Shown here: in pieces, positions 45,026 through 53,279 of the stretch
Layout of the letters: each line of letters opens with the position of its first letter
How positions within the stretch are numbered: position 1 is the first letter of the stretch
Source of the DNA: Acidovorax sp. NB1
Lineage (GTDB): Bacteria; Pseudomonadota; Gammaproteobacteria; Burkholderiales; Burkholderiaceae_C
DNA length: 53,775 bases
Reading direction: 5' to 3'
NCBI RefSeq assembly: GCF_005405905.1
Contig: NZ_BJHU01000004.1
Location: 1-53,775, forward strand
Made by a program: the position numbers and the translations under genes
The notes under the pieces: model-generated
The model's database searches: none
The model's input: the letters and a program-made list of their open reading frames with translations, nothing else
What the model was told of the DNA's origin: nothing

Positions 45026-46015
45026 TCAGATGCTGTAGGTCTCGTAGGTCGCGGGGTGGAAGAGCTCGCTGACCGGCACGTGGCGCGATGACAGGCCCTG
45101 CTCGTAGTGGGCCCGCACGAAGGTCTCCAGCGTCCTGGCCGAGGCCGCCACGCCGTACGACCAGAAGTCGTCCCCCATCGCCTCGCGGGCAGCCTGCAGC
45201 TGCTCCTCGACGAAGGGCAGCGTGACCTTGGTGGCCGAGGTGTCCGACAGCAGCTCCAGCGCGGCGGCCTTGGACTGGGTGAAGGCCTTGACGAGCGCGG
45301 CGGGAAGCCAGGGGTGCTTGGCGGCGAGTTCCTTCCTGACGGCCGCCACGTGCATGATCGGGAACACGCCCGTGCGCCGGTAGTAGTCCTTGGCCACCGC
45401 GGTCGGGTCGTCGAACAGCCAGCCGATGTTCGGGTTGGCGAGCGCCGACCGGCTCGGCGGGCGCGGCGCCATGAAGCCATCGATCTCCCCGCGGTCGAGC
45501 ATCTGCGAGATCGTCGCCCCCTCGGGCGCCTGCTCGATCCGGACGTCGTCCGGCAGCTGCAGCTTGACCTTCTCGGGCCGCCCCGGCGTCTCGATGCCCC
45601 CGCGCACCCAGGTCACGTCGGAGGGGCGCACGCCGAAGTCGTCCTGCAGGATCGCGCGCGCCCACACGTTGGCGGTGAGCTGGTATTCGGGCAAGCCGAT
45701 GCGCTTGCCCTTCAGGTCGGCCGGCTCGCGGATGCGGTCCTTGCGCACGTAGATCGACGTGTGCCGGAACGCCCGCGAGAGAAACACCGGTAGCGCGATG
45801 TAAGGGCACTCGCCCCGCGAGTGCTTCACCAGGTAGCTGGAGAACGAGAGCTCGGTGATGTCGAAATCGACGCTACGCATCGCCCGGAAGAACATCTCCT
45901 CGGGATTGAGGAGCATGTACACGGGATCGACGCCGTCGATCTGAACGCGGCCGTCGAACAGCGCGCGGGTGCGGTCGTAGTCGCCCATGGCGACGGAGAG
46001 TTGGAGTTTGCTCAC
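45026..46015 (-). CDS. ophC: 4,5-dihydroxyphthalate decarboxylase
   Basis: 329 residues from a GTG start four bases after the oxygenase stop. It opens M-S-K-L-Q-L-S-V-A-M-G-D-Y-D-R-T-R-A and continues with E-M-F-F-R-A-M and F-D-I-T-E-L-S-F-S-S-Y, which are characteristic of the 4,5-dihydroxyphthalate decarboxylase family, an enzyme with a periplasmic-binding-protein-like fold but no signal peptide. It converts 4,5-dihydroxyphthalate to protocatechuate, which feeds the lig operon at 14.9-20.9 kb. Confidence 0.88.
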   Translation of the reverse strand: MSKLQLSVAMGDYDRTRALFDGRVQIDGVDPVYMLLNPEEMFFRAMRSVDFDITELSFSSYLVKHSRGECPYIALPVFLSRAFRHTSIYVRKDRIREPADLKGKRIGLPEYQLTANVWARAILQDDFGVRPSDVTWVRGGIETPGRPEKVKLQLPDDVRIEQAPEGATISQMLDRGEIDGFMAPRPPSRSALANPNIGWLFDDPTAVAKDYYRRTGVFPIMHVAAVRKELAAKHPWLPAALVKAFTQSKAAALELLSDTSATKVTLPFVEEQLQAAREAMGDDFWSYGVAASARTLETFVRAHYEQGLSSRHVPVSELFHPATYETYSI

Positions 46016-46019
46016 GGGA

Positions 46020-47339
46020 TCAGGACTTCACGGAATAGGAGGGTTCGAACTCGGGACGGTTTTCGCCGTCCAGCCAGACATAGCGGGTCTCGTAGGTGCG
46101 CCAGTCGGTCGTCTTGGGGACGATGGCCTGGAAGGAGCAGACGGCCGGCGTGGCCGCCTCGGCGCCGGTGCCGATGGCAGGCGCCCCCTGGTCGAAGGCT
46201 TGCACGGCCTCGAGCATCTGCTTGCGGAATTCCACGATCGCCAAGTCGCTGGCGCCCAGACGGTCATGCGTGCGGTCGGCGATGGCGCCCATGGTCAGCC
46301 ACATCGCCACGTCCTGGTTCGGGAAGCCGGTGATGCCCGTGAAGTTGCCGGCCTTCATGGCGTTGCGGTCCTGCCAGAACCTGTTCGCCTCGTTGCGCAG
46401 GGGGCGGTAGTTCTGGTCCAGGTCGACACCCACCGTCTGGCGCAGGAACTTGCGCCAGGTGTCGGTCTCCGGCGTCTGCGACGGGTGGCCCCAGGCGATG
46501 AAATAGAACGCCGTGCTCGTGTCGTCCATCGGCACGTTGATGTTGGCCACGTTGTAGAGGTTGTTGGGCGGGATCAGGGCCGTGGCCGGTGCCACGAACA
46601 CCGTCGAGCGCACGTAGTCGTTCTCCGCGGCGTTCGTGATCGGGCGGCGCAGCGCGGCATAGCGGAAGCCGAAGCCGGTGCGCTGCACCTGCATGCGCGG
46701 CGCCTTGTCGGTGGACGGGCGCAGCCAGGTCTTGTCCGTGGCCTTCGCGCCGTCCACGCGCGCAGGAACCATGTCGGAGGAGTGAAGGCTGGAGCTGTGC
46801 GCGGAGTCGATGGCACCCTCGAGGATCTGCGCCCAGTTGCACGGCAGCAGCACTTTCGCGATGCTCACCCGCGTGTCCGCCGTCGGCGCCCACGGCGGCG
46901 GCTGGAATTCGGGCATGGTCTCCTTGGGCCCCATGTAGGCCCACACCATGCCAGCCCATTCCTTGGTGGGGTACGCGGTGTGCTTGACCTTGTCGACCAT
47001 GCCGCTCGAAGCCGGCTCGGAAGCCATCTCCAGCACGTTCCCGTCGACGTCCATCTTCCAGCCGTGGTAGAGGCAGCGAAGCCCTCCCTCCTCGTTGCGG
47101 CCGTAGACCAGCGACGCGCGACGGTGGGGACAGTACTCATCCATGACGCCGACCCGGCCGTCGCTGTCGCGGAAGACCACAAGGTCCTCGCCGAACGCCC
47201 GCGCCTTCACCGGCGTGCCGTCGGGTTCGATCACCTCTTCCACGAGGCAGATGGGCATCCAGTGGCGGCGCATCAGGCGTCCCATCGGGGCGTCGCCTTC
47301 GACGCGGCAAAGCAGTTCGTTCTCTTCGTGAGTCATCAT
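46020..47339 (-). CDS. ophA2: Phthalate 4,5-dioxygenase, Rieske oxygenase component
   Basis: 439 residues. Rieske [2Fe-2S] ligands are Cys70-x-His72 and Cys89-x2-His92. The mononuclear iron site lies in E-G-A-I-D-S-A-H-S-S-S-L-H (Asp178, His181, His186). The N-terminus T-H-E-E-N-E-L-L-C-R-V resembles phthalate-dioxygenase-type oxygenases. It adds O2 across C4-C5 of phthalate. It is the first enzyme gene of the oph block after the bacteriohemerythrin. An adjacent second ATG (47336) is an equally possible start. Confidence 0.87.
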   Translation of the reverse strand: MMTHEENELLCRVEGDAPMGRLMRRHWMPICLVEEVIEPDGTPVKARAFGEDLVVFRDSDGRVGVMDEYCPHRRASLVYGRNEEGGLRCLYHGWKMDVDGNVLEMASEPASSGMVDKVKHTAYPTKEWAGMVWAYMGPKETMPEFQPPPWAPTADTRVSIAKVLLPCNWAQILEGAIDSAHSSSLHSSDMVPARVDGAKATDKTWLRPSTDKAPRMQVQRTGFGFRYAALRRPITNAAENDYVRSTVFVAPATALIPPNNLYNVANINVPMDDTSTAFYFIAWGHPSQTPETDTWRKFLRQTVGVDLDQNYRPLRNEANRFWQDRNAMKAGNFTGITGFPNQDVAMWLTMGAIADRTHDRLGASDLAIVEFRKQMLEAVQAFDQGAPAIGTGAEAATPAVCSFQAIVPKTTDWRTYETRYVWLDGENRPEFEPSYSVKS

Positions 47340-47383
47340 GATGTCATCTCATCTCTAGTGGTGGTTGCTTCAGGGGGGTTGAA

Positions 47384-47845
47384 CTAGCAGGCCAGGGCGG
47401 CCTCGGGCTTTCGGCCCACGCGCAGCACCACGGGCTTGGCGCCGTGCTGCAGCTTGCAGAGCCAATGGGTGAGTGCCGAGTCGAGGTGCTGGACGTGGGG
47501 CGGAAACCAGGCCGCCAGCTCGTCCGCCACGCGGCGGGCCACCTCGACCTCCCCGCGCGCCAGGCGGGCACGCACGCCGCGCAGCGTGGACAGCACCGCT
47601 TCGTGCTCGCTGATGTGGCAGTCGCGCGGCGGAAACGCCGTCGTGCGCATCAACTCGTTCTCGGCCGCGAAGTGCGAGGCCGCATGCTGGAGCACCGCGT
47701 CCAGCGCCTGCGCCATCTCGGGCGCGGCGGCGCACCGCATGCGCTCGATCAGCTCGGCCAGTTGCTCGTGCTCGCCATCGATCGCCGCATGCCCGAGCAG
47801 TAGCGAGTCTGACCAGATCGGCGCCGAGGTTTCAGTGGGGTTCAT
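47384..47845 (-). CDS. Bacteriohemerythrin
   Basis: 153 residues from the ATG at 47845; a GTG 18 bases upstream would add six. The four-helix hemerythrin ligands are visible in order: an early His in G-H-A-A-I-D-G-E-H, H-F-A-A-E-N-E-L-M (His and Glu), H-I-S-E-H and late H-V-Q-H-L-D. It binds O2 at a di-iron centre. It lies 44 bp before the O2-dependent phthalate oxygenase in the same direction, so it may supply or sense oxygen for that enzyme. A MarR-type site and an 8-bp hairpin lie in its leader. Confidence 0.8.
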   Translation of the reverse strand: MNPTETSAPIWSDSLLLGHAAIDGEHEQLAELIERMRCAAAPEMAQALDAVLQHAASHFAAENELMRTTAFPPRDCHISEHEAVLSTLRGVRARLARGEVEVARRVADELAAWFPPHVQHLDSALTHWLCKLQHGAKPVVLRVGRKPEAALAC

Positions 47846-47857
47846 GGCGGGGAATGC

Positions 47858-47878
47858 GGGCACCGTCTGGCGGTGCCC
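47858..47878 (-). other. Hairpin in the bacteriohemerythrin leader
   Basis: GGGCACCG-TCTGG-CGGTGCCC is a perfect 8-bp stem with a 5-base loop, 13 bases upstream of the ATG at 47845. On the plus strand it is followed by CGTTTTG, which would make a terminator in that direction, but no plus-strand gene ends here. In the minus-strand mRNA it would sit close to the ribosome site. Confidence 0.45.
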
Positions 47879-47884
47879 CGTTTT

Positions 47885-47898
47885 GTTATTCGCCTAAT
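47885..47898 (-). promoter_or_regulatory. Candidate MarR-type operator, site G
   Basis: GTTAT-tcgc-CTAAT fits the shared palindrome with one change in the left arm. It lies 40 bp upstream of the bacteriohemerythrin ATG and so may control the phthalate operon. Confidence 0.5.
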
Positions 47899-47958
47899 GA
47901 TTTTAGGGGCACACGTTGATCCGGGCAACGGTTTTCCCTACGGGGTTTCCCTAGAATC

Positions 47959-47972
47959 ATTTGGTCTCTAAT
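47959..47972. promoter_or_regulatory. Candidate MarR-type operator, site H
   Basis: ATTTG-gtct-CTAAT matches site F (36934-36947) at 13 of 14 bases, including the spacer. It lies in the AT-rich centre of the divergent region between bacteriohemerythrin and nadC. Confidence 0.5.
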
Positions 47973-48207
47973 AATTTTGTAAACTCGGACTCGATGTGTA
48001 CGCATGGCGGTGCGTGTGCGTGCGTGCGCACCGGTTCGGCCGACGGGCAAACGTCTCCTCCAGTCGCGCGCATGAGCGAGGTGAGGCCGCAAGCCATGCT
48101 CCGGCGCCGGTGGCCCCGGTGGCTGGCGCTCCGCCGGCCCACGCAAGCACAGGCGGCACGGCCGCGCCGGGACGCGGCCTCCCCAGGATGAACAAAAAGG
48201 ATTGAAC

Positions 48208-49065
48208 GTGAGTGAGAGAGAGTTTCTGAAGCAGGTGCACCAGGACGTCGAGCGTGCCTTGGACGAGGATGTCGGCCCGGGAGACCTGACCGCGGAACTG
48301 GTCCCGGCGACCGCCCGCGCCACGGCCACCATCACGTGCCGCCAGGCGGCGGTCGTCTGCGGCCGGCCCTGGGTCGAGGAGATACTGCACCGCCTGGCGC
48401 CGACGGCGCGGGCCGACTGGCGCGTACCCGATGGCGGCACCTGCGTGCCCGGGCAGGCCGTCGTGGTGATCGAAGGCGTGGCGCGCGAGCTCCTCACCGC
48501 GGAGCGCACCTGCCTGAATTTCCTGCAGACGCTCAGCGGCGTGGCGACCAAGACCGCCCGCTATGTCAAGGTGGTCGAAGGCACGCGCGCGGCCGTCCTA
48601 GATACGCGCAAGACCATCCCCGGCCTGCGCGCCGCGCAAAAGTACGCCGTGCGCTGCGGCGGCGGCCAGAACCACCGGATGGGCCTGTACGACGCCGTCC
48701 TGATCAAGGAGAACCACATCGCGGCAGCGGGCGGCCTGACGGCCGCGTTCCGCGCGGCGCAGGCGCTCAAGGGCCGCGTGGCCTTCATCCAGGTGGAGGT
48801 CGAGACGCTGCGGCAGTTGCAGGAAGCGCTCGACGCGGGCGTGGACATGGTGCTGCTGGACAACATGCCCCTGGAGACCGTCCGTGAAGCGGTGCGGCTG
48901 GCCCAGGGCCGCTGCAGCCTGGAGGTCTCCGGCGGCGTCACCTTCGAGACGCTGCGGGCCTACGCGGAGACCGGCGTCGACCGCATCTCCGTGGGCGCGC
49001 TGATCAAGGACGTGACGGCCGTCGACTTCTCGATGCGCTTCAGCGAGCGGCCGCTGGAGGCCTGA
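48208..49065 (+). CDS. nadC: Quinolinate phosphoribosyltransferase, extra copy in the phthalate cluster
   Basis: 285 residues from a GTG at 48208 with AAAAAGGA six bases upstream; a TTG at 48202 is the alternative. NadC segments are clear: D-V-G-P-G-D-L-T near the start, then R-K-T-I-P-G-L-R, C-G-G-G-Q-N-H-R-M-G-L-Y-D and L-I-K-E-N-H-I. It makes nicotinate mononucleotide from quinolinate for NAD synthesis. Phthalate resembles quinolinate, and a nadC copy linked to phthalate genes is known in Burkholderia (studied in strain DBO1). It is divergent from the oph operon and probably offsets phthalate inhibition of the housekeeping enzyme. Confidence 0.9.
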   Translation: MSEREFLKQVHQDVERALDEDVGPGDLTAELVPATARATATITCRQAAVVCGRPWVEEILHRLAPTARADWRVPDGGTCVPGQAVVVIEGVARELLTAERTCLNFLQTLSGVATKTARYVKVVEGTRAAVLDTRKTIPGLRAAQKYAVRCGGGQNHRMGLYDAVLIKENHIAAAGGLTAAFRAAQALKGRVAFIQVEVETLRQLQEALDAGVDMVLLDNMPLETVREAVRLAQGRCSLEVSGGVTFETLRAYAETGVDRISVGALIKDVTAVDFSMRFSERPLEA

Positions 49066-49165
49066 GCCGGGACCGCGTCGCGTCGGCGCGCATGCCGGCG
49101 ACCGGACGGGCCCGTGCGCCGGGCCGTGGCCCGCATACGCCCCCGGTACCGGCGCCCCGCCGCCA

Positions 49166-50221
49166 TCAGAGCAGGAACACGCCCTTGCCGCCCACGCCCT
49201 GGTCGAACAGCCGGTAGGCCTCCTCGGCCCGGTCCAGCGTCCAGCGGTGGGTGTACAGCTGGCCGACGTCGAGCCCCTTGGCGGCGACGAAGGCGGCGCA
49301 CTCGGCCTGGCCGGTCGTCGAGAACGTCCACGACCCCATGACCGTCATCTGGCGGCGCAGCAGCTCCGGACTGACGTTGATGCGCACCTCGCCGCCCTCG
49401 CCGACGAAGCAGCAGGTCCCCCAGGTCTTGGCCGCACGGATGGCCGCGCTGCGCGCGGATGCCGCCCCCGAGGTCTCCAGCGACTTGTCGACGCCCTGCC
49501 CGCCGGTCAGCTCCAGGATGGCTTCTGCGACATCGCCGTCGCCCGACGGGGCGAAGGCCACGTCGGCGCCCAGTCGGCGTGCGTGCTCGAGCCGCTGCTC
49601 GTTCGTGTCGATGGCGATGACGCGCGCATTCATGGCCCGCGCGAACTGCGTGGCCGACAGGCCGACGGGCCCCTGCCCGAAGATGGCGATGGTGTCTGCC
49701 GCGGACAGGTGCATGCGCCGCAGCGCCTGGTAGGCGGTGCCGGTTCCGCAGGCGATCGCCGCGCCGGCCTCGAAGCTCAGCGAATCCGGCAGCGTGACCA
49801 CGGTGTTCGCCGGCACCTTCAGGTAGGGCGCGTGGCCGCCGTCGTCGTTGTTGCCGTACACGCGCACCATCGGCTGGACGTTGCGGCACAGCTGCTGCCA
49901 GCCGGTGCGGCAGTGCGCGCAGGCGTTGCAGCCCTGGTAGTGGTGCACCATGACCCGCTGCCCGACCCGCGCGAGCTGCGCCGGCACGGCCGAACCGACC
50001 GCGCAGACGATGCCCGCGGGCTCGTGGCCGGCGATGGGCGGGCGGCCGATCAGCGATGGCATGTAGGCAGGCTGGTCCAGCGGCCTGCGGTAGTTCTGCA
50101 GGTCGGTGCCGCACATGCCGGACGCCTTCATCTCGATGACGACGTCCAGCGGCCCGGGCGTCGGGTCCGGCACCTCGAGGTACTCGATCTTGCGGTTCCC
50201 GGGAAATACGACACCTCTCAT
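49166..50221 (-). CDS. Zinc-dependent alcohol dehydrogenase
   Basis: 351 residues, MDR family. Catalytic zinc ligands are Cys37 and His66-Glu67 (G-H-E). Structural zinc ligands are Cys98, Cys101, Cys104 and Cys112. The cofactor motif G-Q-G-P-V-G-L is followed by an acidic residue (A-I-D-T) that points to NAD. It lies 47 bp after an aldehyde dehydrogenase in the same direction. Together they would oxidise an alcohol to an acid, for example the alcohol released from an aromatic ester (inference). Confidence 0.88.
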   Translation of the reverse strand: MRGVVFPGNRKIEYLEVPDPTPGPLDVVIEMKASGMCGTDLQNYRRPLDQPAYMPSLIGRPPIAGHEPAGIVCAVGSAVPAQLARVGQRVMVHHYQGCNACAHCRTGWQQLCRNVQPMVRVYGNNDDGGHAPYLKVPANTVVTLPDSLSFEAGAAIACGTGTAYQALRRMHLSAADTIAIFGQGPVGLSATQFARAMNARVIAIDTNEQRLEHARRLGADVAFAPSGDGDVAEAILELTGGQGVDKSLETSGAASARSAAIRAAKTWGTCCFVGEGGEVRINVSPELLRRQMTVMGSWTFSTTGQAECAAFVAAKGLDVGQLYTHRWTLDRAEEAYRLFDQGVGGKGVFLL

Positions 50222-50268
50222 CGTGGCTCCTATGCGATGGATCTGTGGCTGTGCGGCCGGGAGGGTGC

Positions 50269-51783
50269 CTAGGCCTTGAAGGCGAACGGGTCGCGCACCT
50301 CGTCGCCGAGCTCGCACCAGACGCTCTTGGTCTGCAGGTAGTGGTTCACGGCCTCGGTGCCGTTGACGCGCCCGATTCCGCTGGACTTGTAGCCGCCGAA
50401 GGGCGAATTGAAGGCCAGCGTGCGGTAGGTGTTGAGCCAGACCGTTCCCGCCTCGAGCCGCCGCGCCATCAGGTGCGCGCGCCGGAAGTCCTTGGTCCAC
50501 ACCCCCGCGGCCAGCCCGAACTCCGAATCGTTGGCCAGGGCGAGGACCTCGTCGTCGTCTTCGAAGGGCATGACCGCGAGGACCGGCCCGAAGACCTCCT
50601 TGCAGATCACCGGATTGGCCGCATCCGCCCCGCCCAGGATCGTGGGCGCGAAGAAGTAGCCGCCGTCGAAGCCTGGCACCGCCAGGCGTTCGCCCCCGCA
50701 GAGCACGCTGGCCCCTGCGGCCACGGCCTCGCGCACGATGGCCTGGTCCTTGTCCAGCTGGGCCTTGCTCGCGACGGGCCCCATCTGGGTGGCCTGCGCC
50801 AGCGGGTCGCCGACCGCGATCCGGCCCGCCCGCCGCACCAGGCGGGAGACCAGTTCGTCGTAGATGCGGCGGTGGATGTAGGCGCGCGAGCCCGCCACGC
50901 AGGTCTGGCCCGCCGCCGCGAAGATCCCGGCCAGCACCCCGATTTCCGCGCGGTCGATGTCGGCGTCCTCGAAGACGATGTTCGGGCTCTTGCCGCCCAG
51001 CTCGAGCGTGCACGGGACGAGCTTCCTGCCCGCCTCGGCGGCGATGGCCCGTCCCACGTCCGTGCTGCCGATGAAGGAGATCTTGCGGACCTGCGGGTGT
51101 CCGACGAGCGCCTCCCCGGTTTCCCTCAGCCCCGTCACGACGTTGAGGACGCCGGGGGGGATGCCGACGCTTTCCGCCAGCCGGGCGATCTCGATCGCCG
51201 AGGCCGACGTCACCTCGCTGGGCTTGACGACGATGGTGTTGCCCGCGGCGAGCGCGGGCGCGGCCGACTCGATCATCAGCAGCGTCGGAGAGTTCCAGGG
51301 CACGATGACGGCCACCACGCCCAGGGGCTCCTTGAGCGTGTAGTTGAGCACCGACGTCTGCGCGACCGGAATGACCGCGCCCTCGATCTTGTCGGCCATG
51401 CCGCCGAAGTAGCAGAGCCAGTCGCGCACGATGCGCGCCTGGGTCTGCATCTCCGAGGCCAGCTTGCCGTTCTGCGTCGCCTCGAGCGCGCCGATGTGCA
51501 TCGCGTTCTCCGCGATCGCGTCGCCCCAGCGCATCAGCAGCCGGCCGCGCTCGGTCGCGGACATGCGGGACCAGGGGCCGCGGAATGCCTTGGCGGCCGC
51601 CGTCACCGCCCGGTCCACCTGGTCGGCGCCGGCGATGGCGAAGTCGCCCCAGCGCCGCCCGGTCGTGGGGTTGAAGGACTCGAAGGTACGTCCCGGCTCG
51701 GCCGCGACGGCCTCGCCGGCAATGTGCAGGCCGTAGCTGCGGGCGCCCATCTCGTGATTCGGCAGCGAAGTTGACTGCGACAT
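50269..51783 (-). CDS. Aldehyde dehydrogenase
   Basis: 504 residues from the ATG at 51783. Catalytic residues are Asn164 (V-P-W-N), Glu261 (L-E-L-G-G-K-S) and Cys295 (G-Q-T-C). The glycine motif F-I-G-S-T-D-V-G is at about 237-244. An open frame extends upstream to 51900, but the extra residues are Arg/Pro-rich and not family-like. It is the first gene of a two-gene unit with the zinc alcohol dehydrogenase. It differs clearly from the aldehyde dehydrogenase at 32105-33607. Confidence 0.9.
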   Translation of the reverse strand: MSQSTSLPNHEMGARSYGLHIAGEAVAAEPGRTFESFNPTTGRRWGDFAIAGADQVDRAVTAAAKAFRGPWSRMSATERGRLLMRWGDAIAENAMHIGALEATQNGKLASEMQTQARIVRDWLCYFGGMADKIEGAVIPVAQTSVLNYTLKEPLGVVAVIVPWNSPTLLMIESAAPALAAGNTIVVKPSEVTSASAIEIARLAESVGIPPGVLNVVTGLRETGEALVGHPQVRKISFIGSTDVGRAIAAEAGRKLVPCTLELGGKSPNIVFEDADIDRAEIGVLAGIFAAAGQTCVAGSRAYIHRRIYDELVSRLVRRAGRIAVGDPLAQATQMGPVASKAQLDKDQAIVREAVAAGASVLCGGERLAVPGFDGGYFFAPTILGGADAANPVICKEVFGPVLAVMPFEDDDEVLALANDSEFGLAAGVWTKDFRRAHLMARRLEAGTVWLNTYRTLAFNSPFGGYKSSGIGRVNGTEAVNHYLQTKSVWCELGDEVRDPFAFKA

Positions 51784-51887
51784 GGTGGCTCGGATCCTCT
51801 TTCTGAACAAACGGGGTGGACACGGGCGGCCCTTGCGGGGGCGCGCCGCGCGGCGGCGCCACCCGACCGGGCACGGCCGCCTCTCGC

Positions 51888-52373
51888 CTACAGCGGACAA
51901 GCCGCCAGGTGCGGATCGGCCGTGCCCTCGAGCACGACCTCCTTGGACTTGAGGCTCCAGACGGGTCCGCTTCCATCGACTTCGACCGCGACGAACCGGT
52001 CGACCGGGAAGCCGTTCTTTCCGATCCGGTACTGGACCCCGCGAACGGACCGGTAGGCCGCCTTGCGCAGCGCCGCGCTCAGCTTCGCGGCTTCCTTGGT
52101 GTTGCCGCCCAGTTCGTCCACGGCGGCCTTCAGCTGCGTGACCATGTCGTAGGACGTCGCGGCGTAGTTCGACGGCAGGCGGCCGTACTTGGCATTGAAT
52201 TCCTTGACGAAGCGCTTGTTCTCGGCGTTGTCCAGGTCCGCCGCCCAGAAGTCGGCTGTTTCCGAGCCAAGCACGCCCTTCACGCCCGCGGCCTGCAGGC
52301 TCGGCAGGTTGAGCTGGTCCAGCGTGAAGGCCGTGAAGGGGTGATCGTACTTTCCGTGCAAATTGGTGCGCTT
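51888..52373 (-). pseudogene. ABC transporter substrate-binding protein, C-terminal fragment
   Basis: About 160 codons of the C-terminal half of a branched-chain amino-acid-type binding protein: F-T-L-D-Q-L-N-L-P-S-L, G-V-L-G-S-E-T-A-D-F-W, N-Y-A-A-T-S-Y-D-M-V and Q-Y-R-I-G-K-N-G-F-P. The signal peptide and first domain are missing. Family similarity stops near 52370, at the first of two 19-bp direct repeats bordering the toxin-antitoxin and integrase segment, so the gene was probably cut by arrival of that element. Confidence 0.75.
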
Positions 52374-52458
52374 CGCGAAAAAAGTTCTTTCAAAAACAAC
52401 CACTTGTGAATATCTGAATTTCCGGCGCGCCGTCCTTTGCGTGCAGATTGGTGCGCTT
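52355..52458. repeat. Pair of 19-bp direct repeats at the truncated-gene junction
   Basis: CGTGCAAATTGGTGCGCTT (52355-52373) and CGTGCAGATTGGTGCGCTT (52440-52458) differ at one base and lie 85 bp apart. They bracket an AT-rich spacer exactly where the ABC binding-protein gene is broken. They may be recombinase-binding arms or an attachment-site scar linked to the integrase fragment at 53280-53598. Confidence 0.5.
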
Positions 52459-52520
52459 TGAGGGTTGCGGCTCCCTTTCATCAGATGTCACCGCCATCGT
52501 CCCACCGGGCTCAGTTCGGT

Positions 52521-52549
52521 TTGACGGTCTATGCCTAAATTGGCATAAT
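52521..52549 (+). promoter_or_regulatory. Promoter and operator of the toxin-antitoxin pair
   Basis: TTGACG (52521-52526) and CATAAT (52544-52549) with a 17-base spacer form a good sigma-70 promoter 9 bp before the toxin ATG. The inverted repeat ATGCC-taaatt-GGCAT (52531-52546) overlaps the -10 box, as expected for autorepression by the antitoxin or the complex. Confidence 0.65.
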
Positions 52550-52557
52550 CACCACTA

Positions 52558-52941
52558 ATGTCCACCCAGCCGCGCAAACCGCTCAAATGGGTCGGCTCGG
52601 CCAAGCGGGATCTGGACGGAATGCCCGAGGACGTCCAAGACGTGTTCGGCCATGCGATCGACCTGGCGCAAGCCGGTGGCAAGCACCCGGACGCCAAGGC
52701 GCTGAGCGGGTTTGGTTCCGCCGCGGTTTTGGAAGTGGTCGAGGATTTCCGGAGCGACACGTTCCGGGCGGTCTACACGGTCAAGTTCGCGGGCTGGGTC
52801 TATGTGCTGCACTGTTTTCAGAAGAAGTCCAAGAGCGGCATCAAGACGCCGAAGGAGGACCTGGACCTGATCAAGGCACGGCTGAAGGCTGCGGTGCAGG
52901 ATTTTGAGGCTTGGCAAGCAAAGCAAGGAGTAAAGCGATGA
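52558..52941 (+). CDS. higB: RelE/HigB-family toxin (phage Gp49-like)
   Basis: 127 residues. It has K-W-V-G-S-A-K-R-D-L, V-L-E-V-V-E-D-F, F-R-A-V-Y-T-V-K-F, Y-V-L-H-C-F-Q-K-K-S-K-S-G-I-K-T-P, typical of Gp49-like HigB toxins that cut mRNA on the ribosome. The toxin gene comes first and overlaps the antitoxin by four bases (ATGA), the usual higBA order. It belongs to the integrase-bearing segment and probably stabilises the element. Confidence 0.88.
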   Translation: MSTQPRKPLKWVGSAKRDLDGMPEDVQDVFGHAIDLAQAGGKHPDAKALSGFGSAAVLEVVEDFRSDTFRAVYTVKFAGWVYVLHCFQKKSKSGIKTPKEDLDLIKARLKAAVQDFEAWQAKQGVKR

Positions 52942-53267
52942 GCCAGAACAGCCACATCACCATCGAAGAAGGCAGCACCAACGTCTACGCGGACCTGGGC
53001 TATGCCGACGCTGCGGAAATGCAGCGCAAGTCGCAGCTCGCGGCTGAGATTGCCCGCGCCATCAAGGCGCGACGCCTGACGCAACAGGGAGCCGCCGCGC
53101 TGCTGGAAATCGATCAGTCCAAGATCTCCCGCATCACGCGCGGCCAGTTTCGCGGGGTCAGCGAGGCGAAGCTGCTGGAACTGGTGGCCAAGCTGGGGCA
53201 TGACGTGAAGATCGTGGTCGGTCCAGTACGGCGGCGTGCCGGTAAGATCGAGCTGCAGTTCGCCTGA
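52938..53267 (+). CDS. higA: HigA-type antitoxin with helix-turn-helix
   Basis: 109 residues. A short N-terminal part is followed by an XRE-like helix-turn-helix (about 35-90): R-R-L-T-Q-Q-G-A-A-A-L-L, then D-Q-S-K-I-S-R-I-T-R-G, then K-L-L-E-L-V-A-K-L-G-H-D-V. It neutralises HigB and represses the shared promoter. The ATG at 52938 overlaps the toxin stop and follows AAGGAG. Confidence 0.88.
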   Translation: MSQNSHITIEEGSTNVYADLGYADAAEMQRKSQLAAEIARAIKARRLTQQGAAALLEIDQSKISRITRGQFRGVSEAKLLELVAKLGHDVKIVVGPVRRRAGKIELQFA

Positions 53268-53279
53268 CGCTGCGACCCG

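Noticed and set aside
49166..51976. Apparent long fusion of an Arg/Gly-rich region with the zinc alcohol dehydrogenase
   Set aside because: The upstream part is the wrong frame of the aldehyde dehydrogenase. The dehydrogenase begins at the ATG at 50221.
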